From positions 1 to 44,816 of the forward strand of contig NZ_BMRT01000017.1 in assembly GCF_014648775.1 (NCBI RefSeq): DNA of 44,816 nucleotides, in the 5' to 3' direction. Position 1 is the first letter of the stretch. Each line of letters opens with the position of its first letter. A program made the position numbers and the translations under genes. This stretch comes from Streptomyces abikoensis (GTDB lineage: Bacteria > Actinomycetota > Actinomycetes > Streptomycetales > Streptomycetaceae). The notes under the pieces were generated by a model. That model did not search any database. It worked only from the letters and a program-made list of their open reading frames with translations, and was not told where the DNA came from. Shown here one piece after another: positions 18,678 to 26,868 of the stretch.

Positions 18678-19709
18678 ATGATGACGCAACGTGGTGCAGC
18701 CGGATCTGTTGTCCTCACGGCCATGGCCCTGACGGCCACCGTCGGGGTGGCCGCCGCGGCCCCCGCCCCCGGCAAGACCGCCACCGCCCCCGTGTCCCAC
18801 GGCAAGGTGACGGACAACCTGTACATGTCGCTCGGCGCGTTCGAGGACGCCACATCCGGCGAGGACCCGAAGGTCAAAGCCATGATCGACCGTACGGACA
18901 TCGGCGGCGTACAGGTGGTAGTGCCCTGGAAGGCCCTCGAGAAGCAGAAGGGCGAGTACACGTGGTCACGGCTGGACAATGCCCTGAAGTATCTCCAGGA
19001 ACGCCACAAGAAACTGTTCGTCCAGGTCCAGGACCGGTTCTTCGACGTAGCCATGAAGGACGCCAACCTTCCCCAGTACGTGAAGGACGCGGGCGGCATC
19101 GCGCCGACGATCGATGAGAACCCTGACAACCCCACCACCCACGGGGCCATGGCCGCGCAGTGGAACAACGAGGTGCGAGCGGACTTCCAGGCCATGCTCA
19201 AGGCGATGGCCAAGAAGTTCGACGGCAAGCTCGCCGGGGTGAACCTCCCCGAGACCGCGGTTGAGGTGGACACCAAGAACGACCGGACCAAGTACACCTC
19301 GAAGTCCTACATCGACGCCGAGATCGACAACATGCGCTACGGCAGGAAAGTCTTCACCAAGACACAGTTCATCCAGTACATCAACTTCCTGCCCGATGAC
19401 GACGACCACCAGCGCATGAAGGAGATGTTCGACCTCGCCCGGGACAAGAAGATCGGCATCGGAGGACCGGACACCCTGCCGGACCGCAAGTACCAGATGG
19501 AAAACTCCTACAAGTTCCTCCACGCATACAAGGACACCCTCCCCCTCGTCGCGATGGCCGTCCAGGAACCCGACATCAACGCCAAGGACCCCCAGACCGG
19601 CAAGCCCTACACCCGGACACGGTTCACGGACTTCGCCCACGACTACCTCGGAGCGCGCCAGATGTTCTGGACCACCGAAGCAGACTGGCTGCACAAGCCC
19701 GCCGCATGA
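18678..19709 (+). CDS. Secreted TIM-barrel-like protein (glycoside hydrolase-like)
   Basis: 343 residues with a signal peptide (cleavage near residue 28-30, VAAAAPAPG). The mature protein shows the beta/alpha rhythm of a TIM barrel: IGGVQVVVPWKALEKQKGEY (as in the GH5/GH42-like pattern of a W-x-x-E-x-x-G-x-Y turn), DNALKYLQERHKKLFVQVQD, LAGVNLPETAVEVD and DKKIGIGGPDTL. The glutamates in LPETAVEVD and AMAVQEPDIN could be the acid/base and nucleophile. The substrate is unknown. Either the ATG at 18678 or the one at 18681 may be used; no strong ribosome binding site is visible. It is flanked by gene-poor DNA and probably monocistronic. Confidence 0.72.
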   Translation: MMTQRGAAGSVVLTAMALTATVGVAAAAPAPGKTATAPVSHGKVTDNLYMSLGAFEDATSGEDPKVKAMIDRTDIGGVQVVVPWKALEKQKGEYTWSRLDNALKYLQERHKKLFVQVQDRFFDVAMKDANLPQYVKDAGGIAPTIDENPDNPTTHGAMAAQWNNEVRADFQAMLKAMAKKFDGKLAGVNLPETAVEVDTKNDRTKYTSKSYIDAEIDNMRYGRKVFTKTQFIQYINFLPDDDDHQRMKEMFDLARDKKIGIGGPDTLPDRKYQMENSYKFLHAYKDTLPLVAMAVQEPDINAKDPQTGKPYTRTRFTDFAHDYLGARQMFWTTEADWLHKPAA

Positions 19710-20222
19710 CATGACACGTGCACGGGCCCGGCTGCTCGATCCCGTGTGAGTGACCGAGTGCCCCCGGGATGGCACAGCCCCACGATGTGAGCACCACAGG
19801 GCCAACGGGAAGTGCGCAGCAGGAGCGATCCGGGACTCACAGCAGCAGGCCCTGGCTGTTCTCCTTCGCGGAGAGCGGCCGGGGCCTGCTGGTGGTACGG
19901 GGCCGGCGACGGGCCGGCACCCGGGGTTCCGGCGGGCGGGCGCCTCGCTGTATACGGCGGGGCGTGGCGGCGCAGCGGTGTCCGGTCAGCAGGCTCTCAC
20001 CGGCCATGTCATCCGCCGACGCCACAACCAGGGCTGATCTGATCCAGAGTTCTCAGACCGCGTCACCGGCGAGGACCTCTCACGCCCCGTGCCAGGCCCC
20101 CACCCCGGCACCCAGCCCCAAAGCCGCGACGCGGCGTCGGGCGGGGGCCGTCCTGTGAGCGGAGCAGCGTGCGCCGGGACCATGGCATGCGATTTTCTCT
20201 GGTCGGCGTGTGGTCGAGAGCC
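19710..20222. other. Stretch without a supported gene
   Basis: Open frames on both strands lack motifs and plausible starts. Nothing else is seen. Confidence 0.45.
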
Positions 20223-20522
20223 TTAAGCGAGCTCGCACGCGTGGCGCAGGTTGGTGGGCAGGTGGGTGGCGGCCGCGTCCTGCTGCCACACCACCCGTAG
20301 CGCACGGCTGTTGCCCGGTACCGGGGCAAGGGCGACCCCGGTCTCCTCGCCGTCCGCTGCCGCTTCGGAGTTGTACGGCGGCAGGCCCGCCAGGAGCACG
20401 GCCTCGAGCACCGCCCGTGCCGGTTCCGTCTGCCGCCCGGTGAGGGCCTCGCCGTCAGCACCGCGAGGGGGAGCGAAGTAGCGCGCCTGCAACCGGTAGT
20501 CCCCACCTCTCGGGTCCATCAC
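20223..20522 (-). CDS. Small hypothetical protein
   Basis: About 99 residues, starting VMDPRGGDYRLQARYFAPPR and containing GRQTEPARAVLEAVLLAGLP. The start GTG-ATG at 20522-20517 is preceded by AAGGGAG at a good distance, which is why I do not use the longer upstream frame. The composition is that of a normal cytoplasmic protein. I do not recognise the family. It is divergent from the gene at 20675. Confidence 0.5.
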   Translation of the reverse strand: MMDPRGGDYRLQARYFAPPRGADGEALTGRQTEPARAVLEAVLLAGLPPYNSEAAADGEETGVALAPVPGNSRALRVVWQQDAAATHLPTNLRHACELA

Positions 20523-20674
20523 GGGCACGTGCTCCCTTCTGGCCACGAACGCGTGATCCGGGGCAGCCGCCGCCTGTATGCCCGCGCCCGTACTGATCAA
20601 TATGGCGGAGTGCGCGGCTCGTCTCGCCGGATTCGCCAGGCGATCGCTCCAGCGTGCGGTCATGGAACGCATCC

Positions 20675-21220
20675 ATGCCTGAATCGCTGCGCCACGCAGT
20701 CCAGCATCTCGTGGCCGAAGCGGTCTCGAACTGCCAGGAAGTACTGCGTTACATGGAACCCGACCGCGTCCGCTCCTGGGAGCGGATGACCCTCTACCGG
20801 GCTACAGACGCGGCCGACACACTCGACTCCACTTCGCTGCTGGTCGCCGCGTACCTGGAACACACCGGCGCCAGCACCGAGACGCCGCACCGGTACCTGC
20901 AGTGCCATCAGCAGCTGAGCCGTGCAGCCGGCCCCCAAGACGACGACCGGCCTACCCGGCCGGGCTGCCCGGCGGACCCGCGCCGCAAAACGGAGACCAC
21001 CTCAGCAAGCGGCAGTATTTCATCAGGCAATTCCATGCCGAAGCTGTCCAAGATTCCGAGGAGAACCTCCAGCAGCTGCGGGCCCAGGCATGCCTCCCTG
21101 GGGCCCCACGCACGCCTGTGCGACGACATGGAGGCTCTGGAACATCTCCCGCCGCATCTGAAGACAGCAGCACGCAAGGACACCGACCCCCTCGAAGTGC
21201 CACAGCCAGCCCCCCTGTGA
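20675..21220 (+). CDS. Hypothetical protein, C-terminal half degraded
   Basis: The first 85 residues (MPESLRHAVQHLVAEAVSNC onward, then YMEPDRVRSWERMTLYRATD and SLLVAAYLEHTGASTETPHR) look like a real helical protein. From about 20930 the composition changes to S/R/P-rich text that resembles read-through into decayed sequence, and the frame runs on to 21220. I think the native gene was shorter or was truncated here by the event that left a helicase fragment at 21329. Function unknown. Confidence 0.4.
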   Translation: MPESLRHAVQHLVAEAVSNCQEVLRYMEPDRVRSWERMTLYRATDAADTLDSTSLLVAAYLEHTGASTETPHRYLQCHQQLSRAAGPQDDDRPTRPGCPADPRRKTETTSASGSISSGNSMPKLSKIPRRTSSSCGPRHASLGPHARLCDDMEALEHLPPHLKTAARKDTDPLEVPQPAPL

Positions 21221-21328
21221 GGCTGCGACCGCGGCAACGCCCGAGCACGCCGCCGCCGGCAGGCCAGCCCCCGGGACACGGTGAGCACACCTCCAGGACT
21301 CCGGCTCGCACAGCCGCAGGCCCCGCCG

Positions 21329-21405
21329 GGACCTGGGCCAAGAACATGCGCACCGCAGCCCTGCTCGCGGATGCCCTCGCCGAACACCGTGAGGCCGGCC
21401 TCCCC
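21329..21405 (+). pseudogene. Fragment of a helicase-associated domain
   Basis: The frame reads GTWAKNMRTAALLADALAEH followed by REAGLPGP. It is almost identical in protein to GIWAKNMRTAARLADAIAER of the telomere-adjacent helicase (around 2447-2520). Only about 80 bp are preserved and it ends at a terminator hairpin. It is therefore the relic of a second helicase gene or of an old duplication of the arm end. Confidence 0.75.
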
Positions 21406-21434
21406 GGGCCCGGATCCAAATTGGATCCGGGCCC
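21406..21434. terminator. Terminator hairpin sharing its arm with the tRNA-fMet terminator
   Basis: A perfect 12-bp stem with arm GGGCCCGGATCC and the 5-base loop AAATT. The arm is identical to that at 4437-4464. Confidence 0.65.
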
Positions 21435-21618
21435 TTCCAGGACTCTGTAAAGTCTCCCCGCGTCCCGCATGTCGATCTCTTTTGCGACCTGGGCTTTCTT
21501 GGTTGTCTCACGGCCGTGTCACCATGATCAGTCTCAAGTCCGCGGCATTTTCTCGTCCGACACCGGGCAGGCCAGCGTTCGTCCGGCCCACCACCTCTGT
21601 TGGCCCGTTCCAGGGCGC

Positions 21619-22536
21619 TCAGGGGCGCACGCGAATGACGGTCTTGCCCTTGCGCCGCTCAGCCGGGTTAAGCGCAGGGACGGCGCCTTCGAGGGTCGCG
21701 ACGGTTCCGATGTGCGTGCGAAGGCGCCCGTCCCGCACCCGGTCGACGATCTCCACCAGCTGACTCGGAACGGACTCGACGACGAAGTCGACCGCCAGGC
21801 CGTCGGCAGGGCGAGCCTCAACAGGCCCGACCACCGACACCAGCGTCCCGCCAGGCCGAATGATTCTCGCCGAGCGCCTTTGGATGTCAGCGCCGATGAC
21901 ATCGAAGACCACGTCAACCCCGCCGATGTCGTCGAGATCCTCGGTGGCGAGGTCGAGAAACTCATTCGCGCCGAAGTCGAGCGCCGCCCGGCGGTCCGCT
22001 GCCCGCCCGGTACCGATGACGTAGGCCCCGAACTCCCGGGCGAGCTGCGTAACCACAGACCCGACCGCGCCAGCGGCGCCGTGTGCGAGGACGCTCTGCC
22101 CCGCCTGAAGACGACCGTGCCGGAACAGGCCTTGCCACGCGGTCAGGCCCGAGATCGGCAGGCTCGCACCCACCGTAAAATCGACGTTCCCCGGCAGCGG
22201 CGCCAGATTGCGTGCCTCCACGGCCGCATACTCCGCCAGGGTTCCATCGCGGTGCCAGTCCGTGATCCCGAACACCCGCTGTCCCAGCGAGAGCCCCGTC
22301 GTGCCATAACCGAGAGAGGCGACCACGCCGGCGAACTCGTGGCCAATGATCGCCTGGGCCCGATCGCGACCGGCGCGATCGACCCACGTCGAGGGCCACT
22401 CCCACTCCGCGGGAACGAAGCCCGACGCATGGACTTCAACGACGACATCGTTGATCGCCGGCGTCGGCTCAGGCCGCTCCGCGAGTGTAATCCCACCTGC
22501 TTCCGCGGCCGGATCCATCGCGACAATTGCCTTCAC
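21619..22536 (-). CDS. NADPH:quinone reductase / zinc-independent alcohol dehydrogenase-like oxidoreductase
   Basis: About 305 residues of the medium-chain dehydrogenase superfamily. The N-terminal GroES-like domain is seen in VVVEVHASGFVPAEWEWP and IIGHEFAGVVASLGYGTTG. The cofactor domain follows with AAGAVGSVVTQLAREFGAYV, in which AxGxVG is the NADPH-binding loop, then RAALDFGANEFLDLATED and VFDVIGADIQRRS. The Cys/His set of zinc alcohol dehydrogenases is lacking, so it fits the quinone oxidoreductase branch. The GTG at 22536 with GGAGG 6 bases upstream is the start; a longer open frame to 22623 lacks support. Cytoplasmic; substrate unknown. Confidence 0.87.
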   Translation of the reverse strand: MKAIVAMDPAAEAGGITLAERPEPTPAINDVVVEVHASGFVPAEWEWPSTWVDRAGRDRAQAIIGHEFAGVVASLGYGTTGLSLGQRVFGITDWHRDGTLAEYAAVEARNLAPLPGNVDFTVGASLPISGLTAWQGLFRHGRLQAGQSVLAHGAAGAVGSVVTQLAREFGAYVIGTGRAADRRAALDFGANEFLDLATEDLDDIGGVDVVFDVIGADIQRRSARIIRPGGTLVSVVGPVEARPADGLAVDFVVESVPSQLVEIVDRVRDGRLRTHIGTVATLEGAVPALNPAERRKGKTVIRVRP

Positions 22537-22736
22537 CGGTACCTCCGTATATCTCGTACTCACCGGCTCTGCGCACCGCCCAAGCCATGGAACGGGCTGA
22601 CTACCAGAGAGGAACGGCAACAAGATCCGTCACCACAGACGGATAGACCACTGAAACACATCGAGCCCCACCAGAACTCGACAAACACCACACACCCAAG
22701 GCAGCAACACCCACCACGCACTAGTCTCACGGCGAT

Positions 22737-22790
22737 GTCGTATACGACCTCGGTACGACACGGCTCGTGCGATTACGGCATCAGCCGTAA
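22737..22790 (-). terminator. Palindrome and hairpin downstream of tpg
   Basis: A 7-bp stem with a 4-base loop at 22773-22790 (TTACGGC/GCCGTAA) lies 17 bases past the tpg stop. Further on is a perfect 12-bp palindrome GTCGTATACGAC at 22737-22748. The hairpin is a plausible terminator of the operon; the palindrome may be a protein site. Confidence 0.45.
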
Positions 22791-22806
22791 GACCCAACAG
22801 GCTCTT

Positions 22807-23379
22807 CTACGCGGCGAAGCCGACGTTGGTGACGTACTCGTACTGGCCCCACTGCGAGCCCAGGTCCACGATCGTGTCATCCCAGGCAGCATCGAGACCC
22901 TGGTAGTCGCCAACCGCCCAGGAGCCGACGATCCTGTCCCAGCGGCGCACGTTCAGCGTCCGGTACTCCACCACCCGCTGCAACGGCCGCGGCACCTGCG
23001 ACTGGTCCAGGGGATGGATCTCCACCCGGGTCCCGCGACCCTCACGGTTCAAGCGCTTGAGGAGGTGGCGGGCGACGTTCTGCCTGCGCACCGCCCGGTA
23101 GGCGGCCTCGATCCGGGCCAGGTTCACCTTCGACGGGCTCCGTTTGCCCTCCAGCCACGCCTTGAGCGTCCGGTCGGTGACCGTCAGCCCGGCCTCCTGC
23201 GCGGCCGCACGCGCATGCCCGGTGCGGGTGAGGTAGTGCAGACGCGCTATCCAGCCACGCTTGACCGTCACCGGGGTAGCGATGCCGCCCGCGAGCTCGT
23301 CGAGCTTGCGCGCCACCGCGTCGCTGCCCTTGATGCCCCGGGCACCGAACTTCCCGAAATCGAGGTTCTTCTCCGGCAC
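22807..23379 (-). CDS. tpg: Terminal protein of linear replicon telomeres (Tpg-like)
   Basis: 190 residues, the usual size of Streptomyces terminal proteins (about 185). These bind covalently to the telomere 5' ends and prime end patching. An HTH-like region spans about residues 55-82 (HARAAAQEAGLTVTDRTLKA then WLEGKRSPSKVNLARIEAAY), as known for Tpg. The sequence ends in IVDLGSQWGQYEYVTNVGF. I place it in the family mainly from size, the HTH and the order after tap; the sequence is not the archetypal Tpg I remember. This agrees with the non-archetypal telomere at 1-189. The GTG start shares a base with the tap stop (TAGTG), so the two are translationally coupled. The residue that joins DNA cannot be pointed out. 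Confidence 0.65.
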   Translation of the reverse strand: MPEKNLDFGKFGARGIKGSDAVARKLDELAGGIATPVTVKRGWIARLHYLTRTGHARAAAQEAGLTVTDRTLKAWLEGKRSPSKVNLARIEAAYRAVRRQNVARHLLKRLNREGRGTRVEIHPLDQSQVPRPLQRVVEYRTLNVRRWDRIVGSWAVGDYQGLDAAWDDTIVDLGSQWGQYEYVTNVGFAA

Positions 23380-25238
23380 TACTCCCCCTCCCCTTCCGTC
23401 TCCACGTACTCGGTGGCATCCGTTCCGGCGGTGTACGTGTCCTTGACCTTCACCTCGGTAACGCCCCGTCCTTCGGGGAAGACACTGCGCCAGTCACCGA
23501 TGACATGGAGCTCGTCGGTGCCCATCGCACGGACGACCGTCAGTCCCTCGTCGTGGGCCTTCAGTGCTTTGAGCCACAGGTTCGAGAACGCCTGGGAGCG
23601 GATGATGTGCATCCAGTCCGGACGATACAGCTCACGGTTGTAATTCGACTCCCCCATCGTCGACACGAACTTGCTGTACATCGCCTTCACGTACTCCAGG
23701 GTGACCTCGTCGCCTTGCTCGATCGCGGTGTCGCGGGCGTCCTTGAGGGCGATGCGGAACTTCTCCAGCAGGTTCTCGGTGGCACCGGAGGTGTAGGACT
23801 CGTGGATCACCGGGGGCGCACACAGCCCGTACTTCGGGCCGGACAGGCGCAGCAGGAGGCGCAGCGTCGGCTCAGTCACCCACAGGGGGCCAGGCTCGTC
23901 CCGCTGGCCGATCGGGTTCGGCAGCACATCCTCGTGCTCCCATACGGGCGGGGTGATCAGGTGGACACCGGCACGACGGCGGTCGTGAGGGAGGCCGATG
24001 GAGTGCTCGAGCTGGCCGAGGGGGAGGTGGGTCTTGAGCGCGGAGAGGTAGGCGCCGTTGATGTCGAGAGCGGTCACCTCATGACGACCGGGAGGGAGCT
24101 CGTGCCGGGTCCATTTGGGGCGGGCCTCCCAGATCTGGTCCGCACCGCGGGACGTCTGCTTCCTGAGGATGTCGGGGATCCAGGGGTGGGCGATCACGTC
24201 GTAGCGCGCGCCCTTGCGGGTCTCGTCCAGCAGGCGCATCGCGTCCGGGATCGCCCGCTTGAGCAACGCGGCTGTGGCTGTTTCGACGTCACCGTGATGC
24301 TCGGCGAGCGCGGCCTTCACCGCCTGGCCGATCAGGTCCCCGGGGCCGGACGGCTCCTGGAACGCACGACGAGCCGGCCCCTGGGAACGCCCGGAAGGAC
24401 GCGGCGTCGTACGCGACGTGCGCGCCGTCACCGCCGGCTTGCCAGCCGGAACGGTGCCTGGCTGTACGGGCGCCATGGCGGGCTGCGGCGTGGCAGCGGG
24501 CGCAGCTACCGCGGGCGGCACAGCGGGCGCGGTGACGGCGGGCGGCGCAGCAGGCGCGGCAGCAGCGGGCGCGGTGACGGCGGGCACAGCTACAGGCGCG
24601 GTGACGGCGGGCTGGCAGTCGGCCGGATCGAGATGCTGGGCGAACCCCGCCACCCGGGTCCCGGCCGGACGCCCGCACAGCACACACGGCTCGGGCGCGG
24701 AGAGGACCTCCACCTCATCACCCTCACCGCCCTCGTCGGGCGCCGGCGAGGCCGGAGCAACGTCGGTTGTGGCAGGGGCCTGAGCCACGGCCGGCCCGGC
24801 AACAGGCACAGGAGCGTCCTCCGCAGCTGGGGCTTGAACCGTGGCCCCTTCGGCAGCGAACGGTGTCACCGCGACAGCGCCGGTGACGAGAACGGCGGCG
24901 GGCAGGGGGGGCGGCGGTCCGGGCGACCCGGCCGCGGGTCCCGCCGCCCCCGGCCGAGAAACGGCCGGCGGTGCGATTCCCCCGGCTTCGGCCCCACCGG
25001 CGAACTTCGCAGCAAGACCGTCCAGCAGGTAGGCGTATTTAGTGCGGGTCTCGCCGACCGGGTCCCTGTCCTTCTCCCAGGCGGCGACCGTGGACGGGCT
25101 CACCCCGAGCGCCCTCGCCACCTGCGCCTTCGACAACCGGGCTTGTTCCCGCAACTCCCGGCGGACCCCGGGGGCGGGAAGCCCGGCTTCCGGGCCGACG
25201 GCGGCAAGCAGCGAGTCGATCGCATCGAAGTCACTCAC
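23379..25238 (-). CDS. tap: Telomere-associated protein Tap, with DNA polymerase-like C-terminal domain
   Basis: 619 residues. An N-terminal HTH (about 36-56, LSKAQVARALGVSPSTVAAW) is followed by a putative CCHC zinc knuckle (CVLCG...HLDPADC) within a long Pro/Ala-rich linker to about residue 290. The C-terminal 300 residues match the conserved part of Tap, which binds telomere overhang DNA and recruits Tpg. By eye this domain is collinear with protein-primed family-B polymerases: ALDINGAYLSAL (Asp392) as motif A, LWVTEPTLRLLLR, AMYSKFVSTMG (Tyr521) as motif B and AMGTDELHVIG (Asp575) as motif C. The GTG start overlaps the upstream stop as GTGA and has AAGGGGG upstream. Tap identity is likely; polymerase ancestry is my inference. 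Confidence 0.8.
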   Translation of the reverse strand: MSDFDAIDSLLAAVGPEAGLPAPGVRRELREQARLSKAQVARALGVSPSTVAAWEKDRDPVGETRTKYAYLLDGLAAKFAGGAEAGGIAPPAVSRPGAAGPAAGSPGPPPPLPAAVLVTGAVAVTPFAAEGATVQAPAAEDAPVPVAGPAVAQAPATTDVAPASPAPDEGGEGDEVEVLSAPEPCVLCGRPAGTRVAGFAQHLDPADCQPAVTAPVAVPAVTAPAAAAPAAPPAVTAPAVPPAVAAPAATPQPAMAPVQPGTVPAGKPAVTARTSRTTPRPSGRSQGPARRAFQEPSGPGDLIGQAVKAALAEHHGDVETATAALLKRAIPDAMRLLDETRKGARYDVIAHPWIPDILRKQTSRGADQIWEARPKWTRHELPPGRHEVTALDINGAYLSALKTHLPLGQLEHSIGLPHDRRRAGVHLITPPVWEHEDVLPNPIGQRDEPGPLWVTEPTLRLLLRLSGPKYGLCAPPVIHESYTSGATENLLEKFRIALKDARDTAIEQGDEVTLEYVKAMYSKFVSTMGESNYNRELYRPDWMHIIRSQAFSNLWLKALKAHDEGLTVVRAMGTDELHVIGDWRSVFPEGRGVTEVKVKDTYTAGTDATEYVETEGEGE

Positions 25239-25525
25239 CGGGCCACCCCCTTCCCGGCAGCGGCGTGGGCGGTGCGGTGCCGGGCGGCGGGCAGTGTCTC
25301 GCAGGCCCGGGTCGGGCCCGCCAGCAGGTCCAGCGCGGCGATCTCGTAGTGCCCGGCCAGGACGTCGACGTCGCGCAAGGTCCACGAAGTGGCGCCGGTC
25401 TGCCGGCGCGAGATCTGCGTCTGCGTCAAACCCAGCACCGCAGCCAGCACCCGCTGCGACTCCCCCGTCGCCTGCATCAACGCCGCCACCGACAACCGGA
25501 GTGACTCCTCCAAACCCAAACCCAT
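25235..25525 (-). CDS. XRE-like HTH regulator, first gene of the tap-tpg operon
   Basis: About 96 residues with a helix-turn-helix (QRVLAAVLGLTQTQISRRQT, roughly residues 24-45) and a short C-terminal tail. The stop TGA overlaps the tap GTG as GTGA, so it is translationally coupled to tap. I prefer the ATG at 25525 (MGLGLEESLR): TATGAT ends about 10 bases upstream, which would give a nearly leaderless mRNA. In-frame ATGs at 25537 and 25564 are alternatives. A likely role is control of the operon through the inverted repeat at 25549-25565, inferred from position. Confidence 0.7.
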   Translation of the reverse strand: MGLGLEESLRLSVAALMQATGESQRVLAAVLGLTQTQISRRQTGATSWTLRDVDVLAGHYEIAALDLLAGPTRACETLPAARHRTAHAAAGKGVAR

Positions 25526-25548
25526 AGCACCAATCATAGCCCGAACAT

Positions 25549-25565
25549 GATGCAAAAAACGCATC
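25549..25565. promoter_or_regulatory. Inverted repeat upstream of the HTH-tap-tpg operon
   Basis: GATGC-N7-GCATC with an A-rich spacer lies just upstream of the chosen start of the regulator. It is a candidate operator for that regulator. Confidence 0.45.
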
Positions 25566-25599
25566 GAGCGTAGGTATTAGTGCTCAAGGATGCGCCTTG

Positions 25600-25950
25600 C
25601 CCCTGACTCCCGGACCAGGGAGACACAAAGCCCTGCCCCCGCCCCCTAACCCGCCCCGGCCCGGCCCGGCCCGACGGCAGCGGTCCGGGAACCGCCCACG
25701 CACCAGCCGGCACGCCGCACATCCCGCACCGCCGCTCCGGCTGGCGCGCATCCCACTCCACCCGGTCAGCCACACACCCCGGACACACCAGACCCACCAC
25801 CTGGCGCCACAGAGCCCGGCGCAGCCGGACCGGCACTGACGGCAGCAGAGCGCCGCGGGCATGACGGGGCACCACACGCGCACAACACCAACCCCACCCC
25901 ACCCAAAAACCACTAACTCGCTGATCAGCCAGCCCGGTCAAGGCGGAGCT
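25600..25950 (-). pseudogene. Possible remnant of a CxxC zinc-binding protein
   Basis: On the minus strand the segment LRRALWRQVVGLVCPGCVAD followed by RVEWDARQPERRCGMCGVPA has two CxxC pairs spaced like a zinc ribbon. No clean start or stop is apparent and the flanking text is low-complexity. It lies between the telomere operon and the first CRISPR remnants. It could be a degraded relative of the zinc-ribbon genes at 17911 and 40208, but the match is not close. Confidence 0.3.
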
Positions 25951-25957
25951 GGACCAG

Positions 25958-26228
25958 GGCCCAGCCCCGCACACGCAGGGAACAGATCGGCGGCGTCCCG
26001 CTCTCCCTGGGCAAAGGACCATCCCCGCATGGACAGGGAACAGGAGCCGCTTCGAAGATCAGTTCAGAACGCGCCGGGACCATCCCCACGCCCACGGGGA
26101 ACAGCTTGATTGTCTGGCCCATCTGGAACGCCACCTCGGGGTCATCCCCGCGTGCGCGGGGAGCAGGGGCACCCCGCGCCGGGGTGCTCGTGGAGGGGGG
26201 GTCCATCCCCGCGTGCGCGGGGAGCAGG
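25958..26228 (-). CRISPR. Array A, distal degenerate part (A1)
   Basis: Five repeats about 58-62 bp apart, near 25958, 26016, 26076, 26138 and 26200. The outer three are degraded (for example CGCATGGACAGGG in the middle), the inner two nearly consensus. In the transcribed (minus) direction the repeat starts CTGCTCCCCGCG and ends CGCGGGGATGGACC, about 28-29 nt and typical of Streptomyces type I-E. Spacers are about 32-33 nt. This is the end of unit A farthest from its leader, consistent with trailer-end decay. Confidence 0.9.
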
Positions 26229-26286
26229 AGGCCAGGGACCTGGGCCGGGGACCTGCACGTGGGTCCGTCGCCGCCGTTCGTGGTGA

Positions 26287-26772
26287 TCAGCGGGACGGGA
26301 AGGGAGCCAGAGAGAGGTCCCACTGGTCAGCCGCGTGAAGCAGCGCCGCGGCGTCCATCCTGACCTCCACGGCGTACTGGCAGACGTCGGCCCCGTCGTC
26401 ACCCTGGCGCCACGGGGGAGCCGCCTCCAAGGACAGATGAACGCGAATCACCGCCGTCCCACCCTCGCTCCGGCCGACGAGGCTGAAAGCCACGACCGGC
26501 TCGATGAACGACATGCCCGGCGACAGCTCACCATCGGCATCGGGCTCGGTGACGGCCACCGTCCCCGCCGCCACCGCGCGCAGCCACCCGGACACCTGAC
26601 GGGCCTCATCAGTGAGCAGACACGGCTCGGCGAAAGACCAGCCGCCCTCAGGAGTCATCACCGCGCCATCAACGACCAGCCAGTTGTCGTCGTACGAGTC
26701 ACCCCGGACACAGGCAAACTGATAACGAACCGGGCGAAGGCCGACACTGCTAGACAGATCGTTCAGGAACAC
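26287..26772 (-). CDS. WapI-family immunity protein-like, embedded in CRISPR array A
   Basis: 161 residues. Features I recall for WapI-type immunity proteins are present: GDSYDDNWLVVDGAVMTPEG, WSFAEPCLLTDEARQVSGWL, MSFIEPVVAFSLVG and a C-terminal ADQWDLSLAPFPSR. Such proteins protect against secreted contact-dependent toxins, though many orphan copies of unknown role exist in streptomycetes. There is no toxin gene beside it. It is intact, on the same strand as crRNA transcription, with CRISPR repeats on both sides (last repeat 26228, next remnant 26869). Confidence 0.75.
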   Translation of the reverse strand: MFLNDLSSSVGLRPVRYQFACVRGDSYDDNWLVVDGAVMTPEGGWSFAEPCLLTDEARQVSGWLRAVAAGTVAVTEPDADGELSPGMSFIEPVVAFSLVGRSEGGTAVIRVHLSLEAAPPWRQGDDGADVCQYAVEVRMDAAALLHAADQWDLSLAPFPSR

Positions 26773-26868
26773 CGGGCCAGGATGCCACGCGCCAGCAGGA
26801 CGGACCGCGCCTCCCAGCCCGCATCGCGCGGAAAACAGCGGGTAGAGCGGGCTCCGCGACGCGAGAAC

